Below the pieces are notes generated by a model, which was given only the letters and a program-made list of their open reading frames with translations, searched no databases and was not told where the DNA came from. The translations under genes and the position numbers were made by a program. From Streptomyces sp. A0642 (lineage in GTDB: Bacteria > Actinomycetota > Actinomycetes > Streptomycetales > Streptomycetaceae), in assembly GCF_004795105.1 (NCBI RefSeq), contig NZ_SSBL01000006.1, forward strand, positions 62,001-126,000: a stretch of 64,000 bases of DNA, written 5' to 3'. Below, one piece after another: positions 1 through 9,635 of this stretch (the first letter of the stretch is position 1; each line of letters begins with the position of its first letter).

Positions 1-1622
1 ACGCGTTGCGGATCGTCGGCCGTGCCGGGGCCCGGCCGGCTCACCGGGTGCACCGGCGCGCCGGCCCGGTGGGTGTGCCAGCCGTGCAGCATCTCGTCGC
101 CGTACCAGGTGGTGCGCGCCGCGCCCGCCGCCTGCACCTGTACGTCCAGCGCGGTGCCCGGGCGCAGCTGCGCGGTGATGCGGCGGGGCTCGTCGGCGGT
201 CACGGTCAGCAGGTCCACCAGATAGCCGGCCCCGGCCACGATCCGCCGGACCGCGCGCACGCCCTCGTACGCGGTGGTCACCTCGGCGGTCACGGAACGG
301 TCGTCCGAGCCGAGCAGCGTTCCCGTGCACTCCGCCTGTTCGCGGCCGTCCACCCGGAACGCCGGATGGGCCTCGGTCGAGGCGTACAGATCACGGAACC
401 CGGCGTGGGCGTAGGGAACCTGACCGGGGTCGGGCTGCCACGGCGTGGTGTCGCCGTAGAGATACAGGGACAGCTTGTCCCGGTGGCCGTGCGAACCGCC
501 GTGCGGGCCGAAGTCCAGCAGCGCGTGGATACCCGCGACCCGCAGCACCGCATAGCCCGCCGCGGTGAACAGGGTGAGCGCGCCGGGTGCCGGGCGCTTC
601 GGCAGCGGCGGTCCGGCGAACCAGCCGCCCAGCTCCCGGTCCAGCCCGTCGTCGCCCGTGCTCAGCTCGGCCCGGGCCCGGCCGGCCACCGCGTCCAGCG
701 CGGCCGATGGCGTCAACTGCTGCGCCAACGCCACCAGTTCCAGCCACTCGAGGGCCAGCGGACCACGCAGGTACGGGCCGTCGTGCAGCGCCGGCAGAAT
801 GCCACCCGGCGTGGCGATCGCCGCCAGAGCGTCCGTCATCCCCGCCAGCACACCCGCCACATCCGCCGGGATCGCCGCGGGATCGGTGCCCCGTAGCGCC
901 AGCAGCGCCGCCCGCAGCACGAACCCGTGGTAGTAGGTGCTTCCCTCCCACTCCCATCCGTCCTCGGCGACCGCGACCCGCAGATGCGCGTACAGCCCGC
1001 TGTCACCCTCCAGCCACTCCTTGCCGCCGCCCCACTCCTGCCCGCGCACCGCCGCGGCTCCCCGCCCGGCGGCGACGCCCGCGGCATTCAGCCACGCGGT
1101 GTAGTTCGAGGCCAGCTGCCCCTTGCCGACCAGCACGGCCCGGGCGTCGAGGGCCGCGTGCTCCAGAGCGTCGAGCAGCGGCAGCACCCCGGACAGGTCG
1201 TCCGCGCCCTGCTCGGCGAGCGTCAGGACGGCGTGCCCGATGTTCACCGCCCAGATCGCGTCGGTCAGGGCCTGGTGGAAGAGCCGGCCGCGCAGCATCC
1301 AGCCCTGTGCCTCGCCGTGCTGCGCGGTGGCCAGCTCCTCGTACAGGGCGGCGTACTCGACGAGCCGCGCCACCGCCTCGCCGCGCTTCCCGCGGTGGGC
1401 GAGCACCCGCAGATGCCGCGCCCACGCCTGGTGCGACAGCACCAGCCAGGCCCCGCGCACCGCCTCGTCGTCCACCCTGCAGCCGTACGCGCACCGCGCA
1501 CCGCCCTCGGGGAACACCCCGGCGAGCAGGTCGCCGTGGTCCAGCTCCACCCCGTGTGCCGGGCAGACGTACGCGTGCCACCAGCCGCCGCGCTCCCGCG
1601 CGATCCGCCTCAACGCGGCCAT
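1..1622 (-). CDS. Heparinase II/III-family polysaccharide lyase, 3' end outside window
   Basis: Open frame of about 540 codons that enters from position 1622 and is still open at the left edge, so its C-terminus is missing. The ATG at 1622 lies inside the last codons of the upstream SDR gene, a 13-bp overlap that suggests translational coupling. The decisive motif is a DFGPHGGSHGHRDKLSLYLYG-like stretch around positions 465-525, the His-rich segment typical of heparinase II/III and oligo-alginate lyase (PL15/PL17/PL21-like) C-terminal domains. An alpha-helical toroid-like region rich in Trp and His precedes it. No signal peptide is visible, so the enzyme is probably intracellular and acts on imported oligosaccharides. 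The family fits cleavage of uronic-acid-containing oligomers by beta-elimination; the exact substrate (alginate, heparin-like, other uronan) is inferred only from neighbours. Confidence 0.8.
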   Translation of the reverse strand, partial: MAALRRIARERGGWWHAYVCPAHGVELDHGDLLAGVFPEGGARCAYGCRVDDEAVRGAWLVLSHQAWARHLRVLAHRGKRGEAVARLVEYAALYEELATAQHGEAQGWMLRGRLFHQALTDAIWAVNIGHAVLTLAEQGADDLSGVLPLLDALEHAALDARAVLVGKGQLASNYTAWLNAAGVAAGRGAAAVRGQEWGGGKEWLEGDSGLYAHLRVAVAEDGWEWEGSTYYHGFVLRAALLALRGTDPAAIPADVAGVLAGMTDALAAIATPGGILPALHDGPYLRGPLALEWLELVALAQQLTPSAALDAVAGRARAELSTGDDGLDRELGGWFAGPPLPKRPAPGALTLFTAAGYAVLRVAGIHALLDFGPHGGSHGHRDKLSLYLYGDTTPWQPDPGQVPYAHAGFRDLYASTEAHPAFRVDGREQAECTGTLLGSDDRSVTAEVTTAYEGVRAVRRIVAGAGYLVDLLTVTADEPRRITAQLRPGTALDVQVQAAGAARTTWYGDEMLHGWHTHRAGAPVHPVSRPGPGTADDPQR

Positions 1623-2374
1623 ACGCCACCGTCGATGTCCACCGTGGTCGCGGTCAGGAAGCCGGACGACGGCGACGCCAGATGGACGACGGCCGCGGCG
1701 ACGTCCTCCGGCGTGCCGGCCCGGCCCACCGGGATGCCCGCCTCCATCGCCTGCTGCGCCTCCGGCGCGGTGAAGGTGTCGTGGAAGGCGGTGCCCTTGA
1801 TGAAGCCGGGGGCGACCGTGTTCACCGTGATCCCGCTGCCGCCGAGCTCCTTGGCCAGGCCCTTGGTGAACCCGCGGATCCCGGCCTTGGCGGCCGCGTA
1901 GGCGACCGACCCGGGGCCGCCGCCGTTGTGCGCGGCCAGCGACGACATGGTGATGACGCGCCCTGCGGGCGATGCCTTCAGCTGCGGCAGCGCCGCCCGT
2001 ACCGTACGGAACGTCGAGGTCAGATTGGTGTCGATGACCCGGTCGAAGTGCTCGTCGGACATCTCGGCGATCGTCGTCCGCCCGATCAGATGACCGGCGT
2101 TGCAGACCAGGACGTCCAGCCCGCCGAGGAATCCCGTGGCCTCCTCGACGAAGCGGTCCACCTCGGCCGTCACCGTCACATCGGCCTGGAAGGCCTTGGC
2201 GCGGCGGCCCAGCGCCTCGATCGCCGAGACCGTCTTCGCGGCCTCGTCGGCGGAGGAGTGGTAGTGGACGGCGACATCGGCGCCGGCCTCGGCCAGGGCG
2301 AGGGCGATGGCGCGGCCGATGCCGTGGCCCGCCCCGGTCACCAGTGCGCGGGAACCTTGGAGATCAGCAGACAT
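1610..2374 (-). CDS. Short-chain dehydrogenase/reductase (FabG-like)
   Basis: A 254-residue classical SDR. The NAD(P)-binding TGAGHGIGRA motif is near residues 13-22, an NAG motif is near residue 92, and the catalytic Ser...Tyr-x-x-x-Lys (SSLAAHN, then YAAAKAG) lies around 144-165. It ends with the usual DGG near the C-terminus. It sits between an ABC sugar transporter and a heparinase-like lyase, overlapping the latter by 13 bp. In alginate pathways an SDR reduces the unsaturated uronate product (DEH) to 2-keto-3-deoxygluconate, so a uronate or keto-sugar reductase role is plausible. That is inference from context: the sequence alone gives only a generic SDR oxidoreductase. Confidence 0.85.
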   Translation of the reverse strand: MSADLQGSRALVTGAGHGIGRAIALALAEAGADVAVHYHSSADEAAKTVSAIEALGRRAKAFQADVTVTAEVDRFVEEATGFLGGLDVLVCNAGHLIGRTTIAEMSDEHFDRVIDTNLTSTFRTVRAALPQLKASPAGRVITMSSLAAHNGGGPGSVAYAAAKAGIRGFTKGLAKELGGSGITVNTVAPGFIKGTAFHDTFTAPEAQQAMEAGIPVGRAGTPEDVAAAVVHLASPSSGFLTATTVDIDGGVWPR

Positions 2375-2419
2375 AAGGGGTAGCCCTTTCAGTAACCGGC
2401 CGTTGAGGACCGGGACCGG

Positions 2420-3343
2420 TCACTTGAGACCGGCGGTGGCGAAGCCCTGCACGAAGTAGCGCTGGCCGATCAGGAAGAGCACGACCATGGGCAGGGTGGC
2501 GAGCGTGGTGCCCGCCATCAGGAAGTGCCACTGGGGGCCGTTCTCCGTCTTGAAGACCGAGAGCCCCACCTGGATGACCCGCAGACTGTCCGTCCGGGTC
2601 ACCAGCAGCGGCCACAGGAAGTTGTTCCAGGACGACTCGAAGGTCAGCAGCGCCACCGTGATGAGCGCGGGTTTGACCTGCGGCGTCATGATCCGGGCGT
2701 AGATCCGGAATTCGCCCAGGCCGTCCAGCCGGGCCGCCTCCTCCAGCTCCACCGGAAGATCCAGGTAGAACTGGCGGAAGAGGAAGACGGCGAACGGGGT
2801 GACCGCACCGGGCACGATCAGCGCCCACCAGGTGTCCAGCCAGCCGCTTCCGCCCTGGCCGAACAGGTCGTTGCCGCCGGCCAGCGGCATGAAGCGGACG
2901 ATCAGGAACTCGGGCAGCACCTTGGTGTACGTGGGAATCATCAGGGCCGCGATGAAGAGGTAGAAGATGACCTCGCTGCCCCGGAACCTGATCCGGGCCA
3001 GTGCGTACCCGGCCATCGAGGCGATCAGCAGATTGAGCACGGTGTGGCTGGACGCGATGATGAAGCTGTTGCGGGCGTACGTGGCGAAGGGCGCGGCCTT
3101 CAGCGCCTCGGCGTAGTTGCCGAAGTCCCAGTGCTCCGGCAGCAGTCCGGTGTCCTGCGACGCGATCTCCACCGGTGTCTTGAGCGAGGTCAGCACCATC
3201 CAGATGAACGGCACCACCATCAGCAGGGAGACGACGGACAGCGTCGCGTAGAGCGCGATCCGGCCGACGGAGAGCGGCTTTTGCCGCGCCGCGGGGCGGG
3301 GGGTGCGTGCGACTCCGGGCTTGTGCAGCTCAGTTGTGGCCAC
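2420..3343 (-). CDS. Carbohydrate ABC transporter permease (MalG/UgpE-like)
   Basis: A 307-residue inner-membrane permease with six predicted hydrophobic segments. The conserved EAA loop reads EEAARLDGLGEFRIYARIM near residues 197-215, the coupling site for the ATPase. The GTG start at 3343 overlaps the end of the upstream permease by 14 bp, so the two are translationally coupled. It forms the second channel subunit of a CUT1-family importer with the neighbouring permease and lipoprotein. No ATPase gene is present, as is usual in streptomycetes, where a shared MsiK-type ATPase energises many CUT1 systems. The substrate is probably an oligosaccharide handled by the downstream lyase (inference). 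Confidence 0.93.
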   Translation of the reverse strand: MATTELHKPGVARTPRPAARQKPLSVGRIALYATLSVVSLLMVVPFIWMVLTSLKTPVEIASQDTGLLPEHWDFGNYAEALKAAPFATYARNSFIIASSHTVLNLLIASMAGYALARIRFRGSEVIFYLFIAALMIPTYTKVLPEFLIVRFMPLAGGNDLFGQGGSGWLDTWWALIVPGAVTPFAVFLFRQFYLDLPVELEEAARLDGLGEFRIYARIMTPQVKPALITVALLTFESSWNNFLWPLLVTRTDSLRVIQVGLSVFKTENGPQWHFLMAGTTLATLPMVVLFLIGQRYFVQGFATAGLK

Positions 3344-4301
3344 GGGTGCCTCCCATGATCCGCCGGTTGACCAGGGTGAAGCCCATCAGCAGGACGAACA
3401 GCACCAGCGACTGCGCGCAGGCGTAGCCGACGCGGAACTCCCGGAACGCGGACTTGTAGATCTCATACGTCATCATCGTGGTGCTGTTGGCCGGCCCGCC
3501 CTCGGTGAGGATGTAGACCTGGTCGAACGACTGGAACGCGCTGATCATCGAGGTGATGAGCACGAAGAACGTCGCGGGCTTCAGCAGCGGCAGCGTGATC
3601 GAGAAGAACTGCCGCACCTTGGACGCGCCGTCCACCGACGCCGCCTCGTACAGCTCCTTGGGCAGGGACTGGAGCGCGGCCAGGTAGATGAGCATCTTCA
3701 TGCCGATGCCCTGCCAGACCCCGACCAGGATCACCGAGGGCAGCGCCCAGGTGGTCGACGAGAGCCAGGCCGGACCGTCGATCCCGACGAACGAGAGCAG
3801 GGCGTTGAACAGTCCGTTGCCCGGGTTGTAGATCCACAGCCAGACCAGGGCGATCGCCACCGTCGCGGTGACCTGCGGCAGGAAGATCGCGGTGCGGAAG
3901 ATGCCGCGCGCCTTCAGACCCGTGTGCAGGGCGAGTGCCAGGAGCAGACCCAGCATCATGCCGAACGGCACGGTGAAGAACGTGTAGACGACGGTGTTGA
4001 CGATGGACTTGCGGAACACCGCGTCGTCCAGCATCTCCTTGAAGTTGTCCAGCCCCACGAACTGCGGCGGCGTCAGCACGTCGTACTTCGTGAAGGCCAG
4101 GACCACCGAGGCGACGACCGGCAGGCCGATCCAGAGGGCGGCGTGCAGCAGGGCGGGCGCCACCATCAGCATGCCGGCCCGCTGCCTGCGGCGCCCGGGG
4201 CCCGTCGGGGTCCTGCCTGCCCGCTGCTTCGCCGGCCGGGTGTTCTCGGGCGGGGAGGGCGGCCTCGCGGGCCGTGCCTTCAGTACGGATGTTGCTCCCA
4301 C
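3330..4301 (-). CDS. Carbohydrate ABC transporter permease (MalF/UgpA-like)
   Basis: A 323-residue CUT1-family permease starting at a GTG (4299-4301) 9 bp after the binding-protein stop. A basic, Pro-rich N-terminal tail of about 35 residues is followed by six hydrophobic segments. The EAA loop (YEAASVDGASKVRQFFSITL) is near residues 217-236. It pairs with the downstream MalG-like subunit, whose GTG start lies within its last codons. It acts in the cytoplasmic membrane to import the ligand delivered by the lipoprotein encoded just upstream. Confidence 0.93.
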   Translation of the reverse strand: MGATSVLKARPARPPSPPENTRPAKQRAGRTPTGPGRRRQRAGMLMVAPALLHAALWIGLPVVASVVLAFTKYDVLTPPQFVGLDNFKEMLDDAVFRKSIVNTVVYTFFTVPFGMMLGLLLALALHTGLKARGIFRTAIFLPQVTATVAIALVWLWIYNPGNGLFNALLSFVGIDGPAWLSSTTWALPSVILVGVWQGIGMKMLIYLAALQSLPKELYEAASVDGASKVRQFFSITLPLLKPATFFVLITSMISAFQSFDQVYILTEGGPANSTTMMTYEIYKSAFREFRVGYACAQSLVLFVLLMGFTLVNRRIMGGTRGHN

Positions 4302-4310
4302 AGCGACGCC

Positions 4311-5579
4311 TCACATCCGGCCGATGGCGGCCTCGGCGAGACGGCCGAGTTCCGCGATGGCGTCCTTCGCGGACTGACCGCCGACGATCGCCGGCTCCAG
4401 CGTCGGCTTGATCTTCTCGCGGATCTCCATCCAGGCGGCGGTGCCGCCCTCCGAATGGGCCGCACCCATGTTCCGAAGCGAGAGATCGACGAACTTGTTC
4501 TCCTTCACGTAGCCGGACTCGTTGAGGTCCTTGAGGCCCGGCACGGAGCCACGCTGTTTCGCCGCGCCCAGGATGGACTCGGGGGTGGCGAGGTACTCGA
4601 CCAGGGCCCGGGCCGCCGCGGGGTGCTTGGAGCTCGCCGACTGGGTGACCAGCGTGCCGCCCTGGAGCATCGCCGGCTTGCGGTTGGCCAGCACGAACGC
4701 GCCGAGCGTGTCGTCCTTCAGCAGCTCCGGGTTCTGGGCGCGGACCTGCTCCCACAGGGCGCTGGTCGTCATCATCATGGACGCCTTGCCGGTCTGGACG
4801 TTCGAGGGTGCGCCGGCAGCCGTCTTCTTCGTGTAGTCGGCGGAGCCGTCCGCCGTCAGGTCCTTGAAGAACTGCAGCGCCTCGACTCCCCGGCTGTCGG
4901 TGAACAGCACCTTCTTGCCGTCGGCGCTGAACAGCTGACCGCCGTTGGCGAACAGGAAGGTCTCCCAGCACTGGCGCAGATCGATGGAGAACGGGTCGAA
5001 ACCGATCCGGCCGTTCCTCGTCAGCTGCTTGGCCACGGCCCGCAGCTCCGCCCAGTCCGCCGGGGTCTTCTTGATGCCGGCCTCGGCGAAGTGGTCCTTG
5101 CGGTAGACGACGATGCGGGTGTCGAGGACCACCGGGAGCGCGTACAGCCTGCCGTCGTAGCGCGACGGCTCCAGCACCCGCTTCTCGTAGTCGTGCGCGG
5201 TGGCGAACTTCTCCGGCAGCTCGGCGATCGCCTTCTTGGCGGCGAACGGCGGGATCCAGCCGACGCCCATCATCATCACGTCGGGCAGCAGCCCGCCGGC
5301 CAGGCCCGTGGTGATCTTCTCGTTGAGCTGCGCGTACGTGGTGTAGTCCACGTTCACCTTGACGTCCGGATGCTTCTTCCGGAAGCCGCCGATGATCTCC
5401 TTCTCCAGCAGCGTCTTGCCGTTGGCGCCTTCGAAGATGGGGGTGAGCAGCGTGATCTCGCCCTCGGCGGGACCGTCGGCGGAGCCGGCCGTCGCGGAGC
5501 CGGTGCCGCAGCCCGAGAGGGCGGCCGCAGCCGTCCCGGCGCCGATCGCGGCGAGCAGCGTCCGTCGTGTGAGTTCCAT
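4311..5579 (-). CDS. Extracellular sugar-binding lipoprotein of ABC transporter
   Basis: A 422-residue periplasmic-binding-protein-family lipoprotein. I chose the ATG at 5579 because an AAAGGGG ribosome-binding site sits about 8 nt upstream and it gives a clean signal peptide: MELTRRT, a hydrophobic stretch, then lipobox ALSGC with the lipidated Cys near residue 22. The twin Arg suggests Tat export. The mature part matches CUT1 (bacterial solute-binding protein 1) proteins, including a GGTLV...SSKHP...A..FVEYLATPE-like C-terminal region. A frame extension upstream to 5666 exists but would bury the signal peptide. It is the first gene of the transporter-SDR-lyase operon, facing a divergent LacI gene. 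Confidence 0.92.
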   Translation of the reverse strand: MELTRRTLLAAIGAGTAAAALSGCGTGSATAGSADGPAEGEITLLTPIFEGANGKTLLEKEIIGGFRKKHPDVKVNVDYTTYAQLNEKITTGLAGGLLPDVMMMGVGWIPPFAAKKAIAELPEKFATAHDYEKRVLEPSRYDGRLYALPVVLDTRIVVYRKDHFAEAGIKKTPADWAELRAVAKQLTRNGRIGFDPFSIDLRQCWETFLFANGGQLFSADGKKVLFTDSRGVEALQFFKDLTADGSADYTKKTAAGAPSNVQTGKASMMMTTSALWEQVRAQNPELLKDDTLGAFVLANRKPAMLQGGTLVTQSASSKHPAAARALVEYLATPESILGAAKQRGSVPGLKDLNESGYVKENKFVDLSLRNMGAAHSEGGTAAWMEIREKIKPTLEPAIVGGQSAKDAIAELGRLAEAAIGRM

Positions 5580-5606
5580 TGGGCACCCCTTTTGAGGTGG
5601 AGGCAG

Positions 5607-5618
5607 TGGATCGATCCA
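5607..5618. promoter_or_regulatory. Palindrome TGGATCGATCCA, candidate LacI operator
   Basis: Perfect 12-bp palindrome 28 bp upstream of the binding-protein start. LacI-family operators usually have a central CG in such a dyad, and a LacI gene lies divergently 190 bp away. Related ATCGAT-core sequences occur at 5653-5667 and 5757-5771. Confidence 0.45.
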
Positions 5619-5652
5619 GCGATGGCAACCCGGCCATGGCTGGGAAGCGCTG

Positions 5653-5771
5653 GTAAATCGATGCACTGAGACTAGGAATGCCCTGAGAGGCGCGTCAACA
5701 GCTGATGCACAACAATTTTCGGGAAAGTTAACGGGTGTACCGGTGAAGAGAGTTCAGTAAATCGGTACACT
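5653..5771. promoter_or_regulatory. Repeated GTAAATCGRTRCACT sites and GTGTACCG/CGGTACAC dyad in divergent promoter
   Basis: Two near-identical 15-bp direct repeats of the form GTAAATCGRTRCACT lie at 5653-5667 and 5757-5771 (13 of 15 bases identical). An 8-bp inverted repeat GTGTACCG (5735-5742) / CGGTACAC (5763-5770) overlaps the second. All fall in the 226-bp region between the divergent binding-protein and LacI starts, which suggests autoregulation and co-repression by the LacI protein. Confidence 0.4.
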
Positions 5772-5805
5772 AGTGTGGCTGAACACGTTCCGAACCGGAG
5801 GTGGC

Positions 5806-6888
5806 ATGAGCGGGGTAACGATCCATCAGGTCGCGGAGGCAGCGGGTGTCTCCGCCAGCACCGTGTCGAACGTCCTCAACGGACGTACGGACCGTATGCA
5901 GGCGGCGACCCTGGCCCGCGTGGAGCAGGTGATCGAGCAGCTCAGCTACCGGCCCAACCGTGCGGCCCGCATGCTGCGCACCGGCCGGATCAAGGTCATC
6001 GGCCTGATCGTGCCGTCCGTCGCCAACCCCTTCTGGGGTGCGCTCGCCCGGGAGCTGGAGGCCATCGCGCTGGCCGAGGGGTATCACGTACTGCTCTGCA
6101 ACAGCGAGCGCGATCCGGCCCGTGAGCTCAAGTACGGCGAGGAGTTGCTGGCCGACGGAGTGAGCGGAGTGGTGCTCTGCTCCTCGCTGCCCTCGCTCGA
6201 CCATGTGGCGCCGCTGCTCGGGCGGGGTCTGAAGATGGTCGCCTTCGACCGCACCGCCCAGGCCGGAGACCCGCCGTCGCTCGCCTCGATCAGCGTCGAC
6301 AACGCGATGGGGGCGGAGCTCGCCACGCGTCATCTGCTCGAACTGGGCCACCGGCGGCTGGCGTTCGTCTCCGGATCGGTCAACAGCGTCAACCGCCGCG
6401 AACGGCTGCGCGGCTTCCGCGCCGCCCTGGAGTCGGCGGGCCTCGACCCCGCCGACGCGATCGTGTGGCCCGGCGCCGAGACCACCGAGTTCGGCGACAA
6501 GGACGCCGCCGAACTGGGGCGCAAGGCCGCCCGGGAACTGCTCTGCGGCCCTCGTCCGCCCACCGCGTTCGTCGCCATCAACGACATGTGCGCCATCGGG
6601 ATCTGCCGGGGCGCGAAGGACGCCGGGCGCAGCGCCGGACAGGACGTCTCCGTGGTCGGGTTCGACGACATCCTGCTCGCCGACCTCTTCGAACCGCCGC
6701 TGACCACCGTCCGCCAGCCGCTGCCGGAGATGGCCGCCGAGACGTTCCAGCAGCTCCGTGCCCGTATCGACTCGGCGCCCGTCGCCGGGCGTTCGCTCCT
6801 GATCAGGCCGAGACTGGTGGTCCGCGAGTCGACGGCGCCCGCGCCCGTCGGGGCGGCGGCGCCGGCCGATGCGCGTGCGCTGCTGTGA
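5806..6888 (+). CDS. LacI-family transcriptional regulator
   Basis: A 360-residue regulator. The ATG at 5806 follows a GGAGGTG ribosome-binding site; an upstream in-frame GTG at 5773 has none. The LacI helix-turn-helix (VTIHQVAEAAGVSASTVSNV) occupies residues 4-23, with the hinge helix (RAARMLRTG) following. The periplasmic-binding-like effector domain runs from about residue 60 (KVIGLIVPSVANPFW) to 345. It is transcribed away from the transporter-lyase operon and probably represses it until a sugar ligand binds. Operator-like repeats lie directly upstream. Confidence 0.93.
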   Translation: MSGVTIHQVAEAAGVSASTVSNVLNGRTDRMQAATLARVEQVIEQLSYRPNRAARMLRTGRIKVIGLIVPSVANPFWGALARELEAIALAEGYHVLLCNSERDPARELKYGEELLADGVSGVVLCSSLPSLDHVAPLLGRGLKMVAFDRTAQAGDPPSLASISVDNAMGAELATRHLLELGHRRLAFVSGSVNSVNRRERLRGFRAALESAGLDPADAIVWPGAETTEFGDKDAAELGRKAARELLCGPRPPTAFVAINDMCAIGICRGAKDAGRSAGQDVSVVGFDDILLADLFEPPLTTVRQPLPEMAAETFQQLRARIDSAPVAGRSLLIRPRLVVRESTAPAPVGAAAPADARALL

Positions 6889-6926
6889 GGCACCGGTTCG
6901 TGCCGCGCCGGCCGGCGCGAGGACGA

Positions 6927-6961
6927 CGTGAGGGCACCGTCCGGGAGACGATGCCCTCACG
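6927..6961. terminator. Bidirectional hairpin terminator between LacI and xylanase genes
   Basis: CGTGAGGGCA (6927-6936) pairs with TGCCCTCACG (6952-6961). Inner CGTC/GACG pairing extends the stem. It lies between convergent genes ending at 6888 and 6991. Confidence 0.7.
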
Positions 6962-6990
6962 CCGATGACCGGCGCCCTGTGCGCGCGGGG

Positions 6991-8598
<1,608 letters not shown>

Positions 8599-8853
8599 TC
8601 AGGTGTGGCGTGCTATGCCTCTGGCCTGCTCTTTTATCCTCCATCTCCCACTTGTCGAGCTGACGGATGGGGCGCATGGGCACATTCGCCCCCGAGAGTT
8701 ACGAAAGGCATCCGAATGTTTGGGGGTTGGCACCCGGGACGAGGGCGCGGTTTGCCGAGTCGGTGAGCCGTCGGTCCTTCTTTGACCTGGGGATTTCCCG
8801 TGCGCCCGCGAGAATTGCCTGGTAACTGATTCGAAAGTCACCCGCCGTTGGGG

Positions 8854-8865
8854 CGAAATATTTCG
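8854..8865. promoter_or_regulatory. Palindrome CGAAATATTTCG, copy 2
   Basis: Identical to the copy at 8573-8584 and 109 bp upstream of the VOC gene start. Two exact 12-bp AT-centred palindromes in one intergenic region of a high-GC genome are unlikely by chance. DNA looping by one regulator is possible. Confidence 0.5.
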
Positions 8866-8973
8866 GCAGGAAAATAATCTTGCGTAGGGGAGTGGAGAAT
8901 TCCGCGTTTCCGCGTCCATGATCGGTGGACCCGCAACCGGTCGACGAGCCGGCTGCACCGGCGGGAGGGACCC

Positions 8974-9411
8974 ATGTCGACACGGTGGAGTCTGACGATC
9001 GACTGCGCGGACCCCGCGCGGCTCGCGGAGTTCTGGGCGCTCGCCCTGGGCTACGCGCGGAAGCCGCCGCCCAAGGGCTTCGGCAACTGGGAGGAGTGGT
9101 TCGCGCACTACGACGTCCCGGAGGAGGAATGGGACGACGGCGCCTACCTGACGGATCCGGACGGCGAAGGGCCTGCCCTGTCGTTCATGAAGGTGCCCGA
9201 GCCGAAGGCGGGGAAGAACCGGCTCCACCTGGACGTACAGGCCGGCGGTGGCCGCGAGGTGCAGTGGGAGGTGCGGTGGCCGCGCGTGCGGGAGGCGCTC
9301 GGGCGGCTGACCGACGCGGGCGCGAGGGTTGTTCACGAGTACGAGGCCCAGGGCAGGCCGGATCACTACATGATGGCGGACCCTGAGGGGAACGAGTTCT
9401 GCCTGCTGTGA
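8974..9411 (+). CDS. VOC superfamily (glyoxalase-like) protein
   Basis: A 145-residue protein with a GGGAGGG ribosome-binding site before the ATG at 8974. It has the glyoxalase-like pattern found in many actinobacterial single-domain VOC proteins: an N-terminal strand (WSLTIDCADPARLAEFWALALGY), a central NRLHLDVQAG strand and a C-terminal HYMMADPEGNEFCLL ending. Possible metal ligands are the His of HLDV and the Glu of NEFC. Members range from lyases and dioxygenases to antibiotic-binding resistance proteins; no specific substrate can be assigned. It is monocistronic and divergent from the xylanase gene. Confidence 0.85.
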   Translation: MSTRWSLTIDCADPARLAEFWALALGYARKPPPKGFGNWEEWFAHYDVPEEEWDDGAYLTDPDGEGPALSFMKVPEPKAGKNRLHLDVQAGGGREVQWEVRWPRVREALGRLTDAGARVVHEYEAQGRPDHYMMADPEGNEFCLL

Positions 9412-9449
9412 AGGCCCCGGCCACTCGCTCGCCGCATGACCCCCGGGGA

Positions 9450-9595
9450 GTCTGCGGGTGGGCCGTTACGGGGCCACCGGCCGGGCATCGTCGGGGGGCC
9501 TGCGGGCGGACGCTGACCGGACCGCCTGCCGGCACTGCCGCGGGTCCGCGGGCGGACCTGACCGGATCCCCGGCCGGCGCCGGCCCGCCGGGGCC
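9450..9595 (+). repeat. Three degenerate units of about 48 bp
   Basis: GC-rich intergenic region in which GCGGGYGG-type unit starts recur near 9454, 9502 and 9548, each followed by a CTGACCGGAYC-like segment. A reading frame through it is collagen-like and not believable as a gene. The array sits between convergent genes. Confidence 0.4.
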
Positions 9596-9635
9596 GGGGC
9601 GGTCCGGGCCGCCCGCGCCCCGTCGGGCGGCGTCG

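Noticed and set aside
587..2383. Long plus-strand frame opposite the lyase and SDR
   Set aside because: Pro/Arg/Ala-rich translation typical of antisense frames in GC-rich DNA; the minus strand carries recognised families.
3303..5669. A very long plus-strand open frame opposite the ABC transporter genes
   Set aside because: It is a GC-bias shadow: low-complexity Arg/Gly/Asp composition, no ribosome-binding site and no domain, while the minus strand has clear permeases and a lipoprotein.
8599..9366. Minus-strand frame of 255 codons upstream of the xylanase
   Set aside because: It overlaps the VOC gene antisense and runs through the palindromic promoter region, with no ribosome-binding site or domain.
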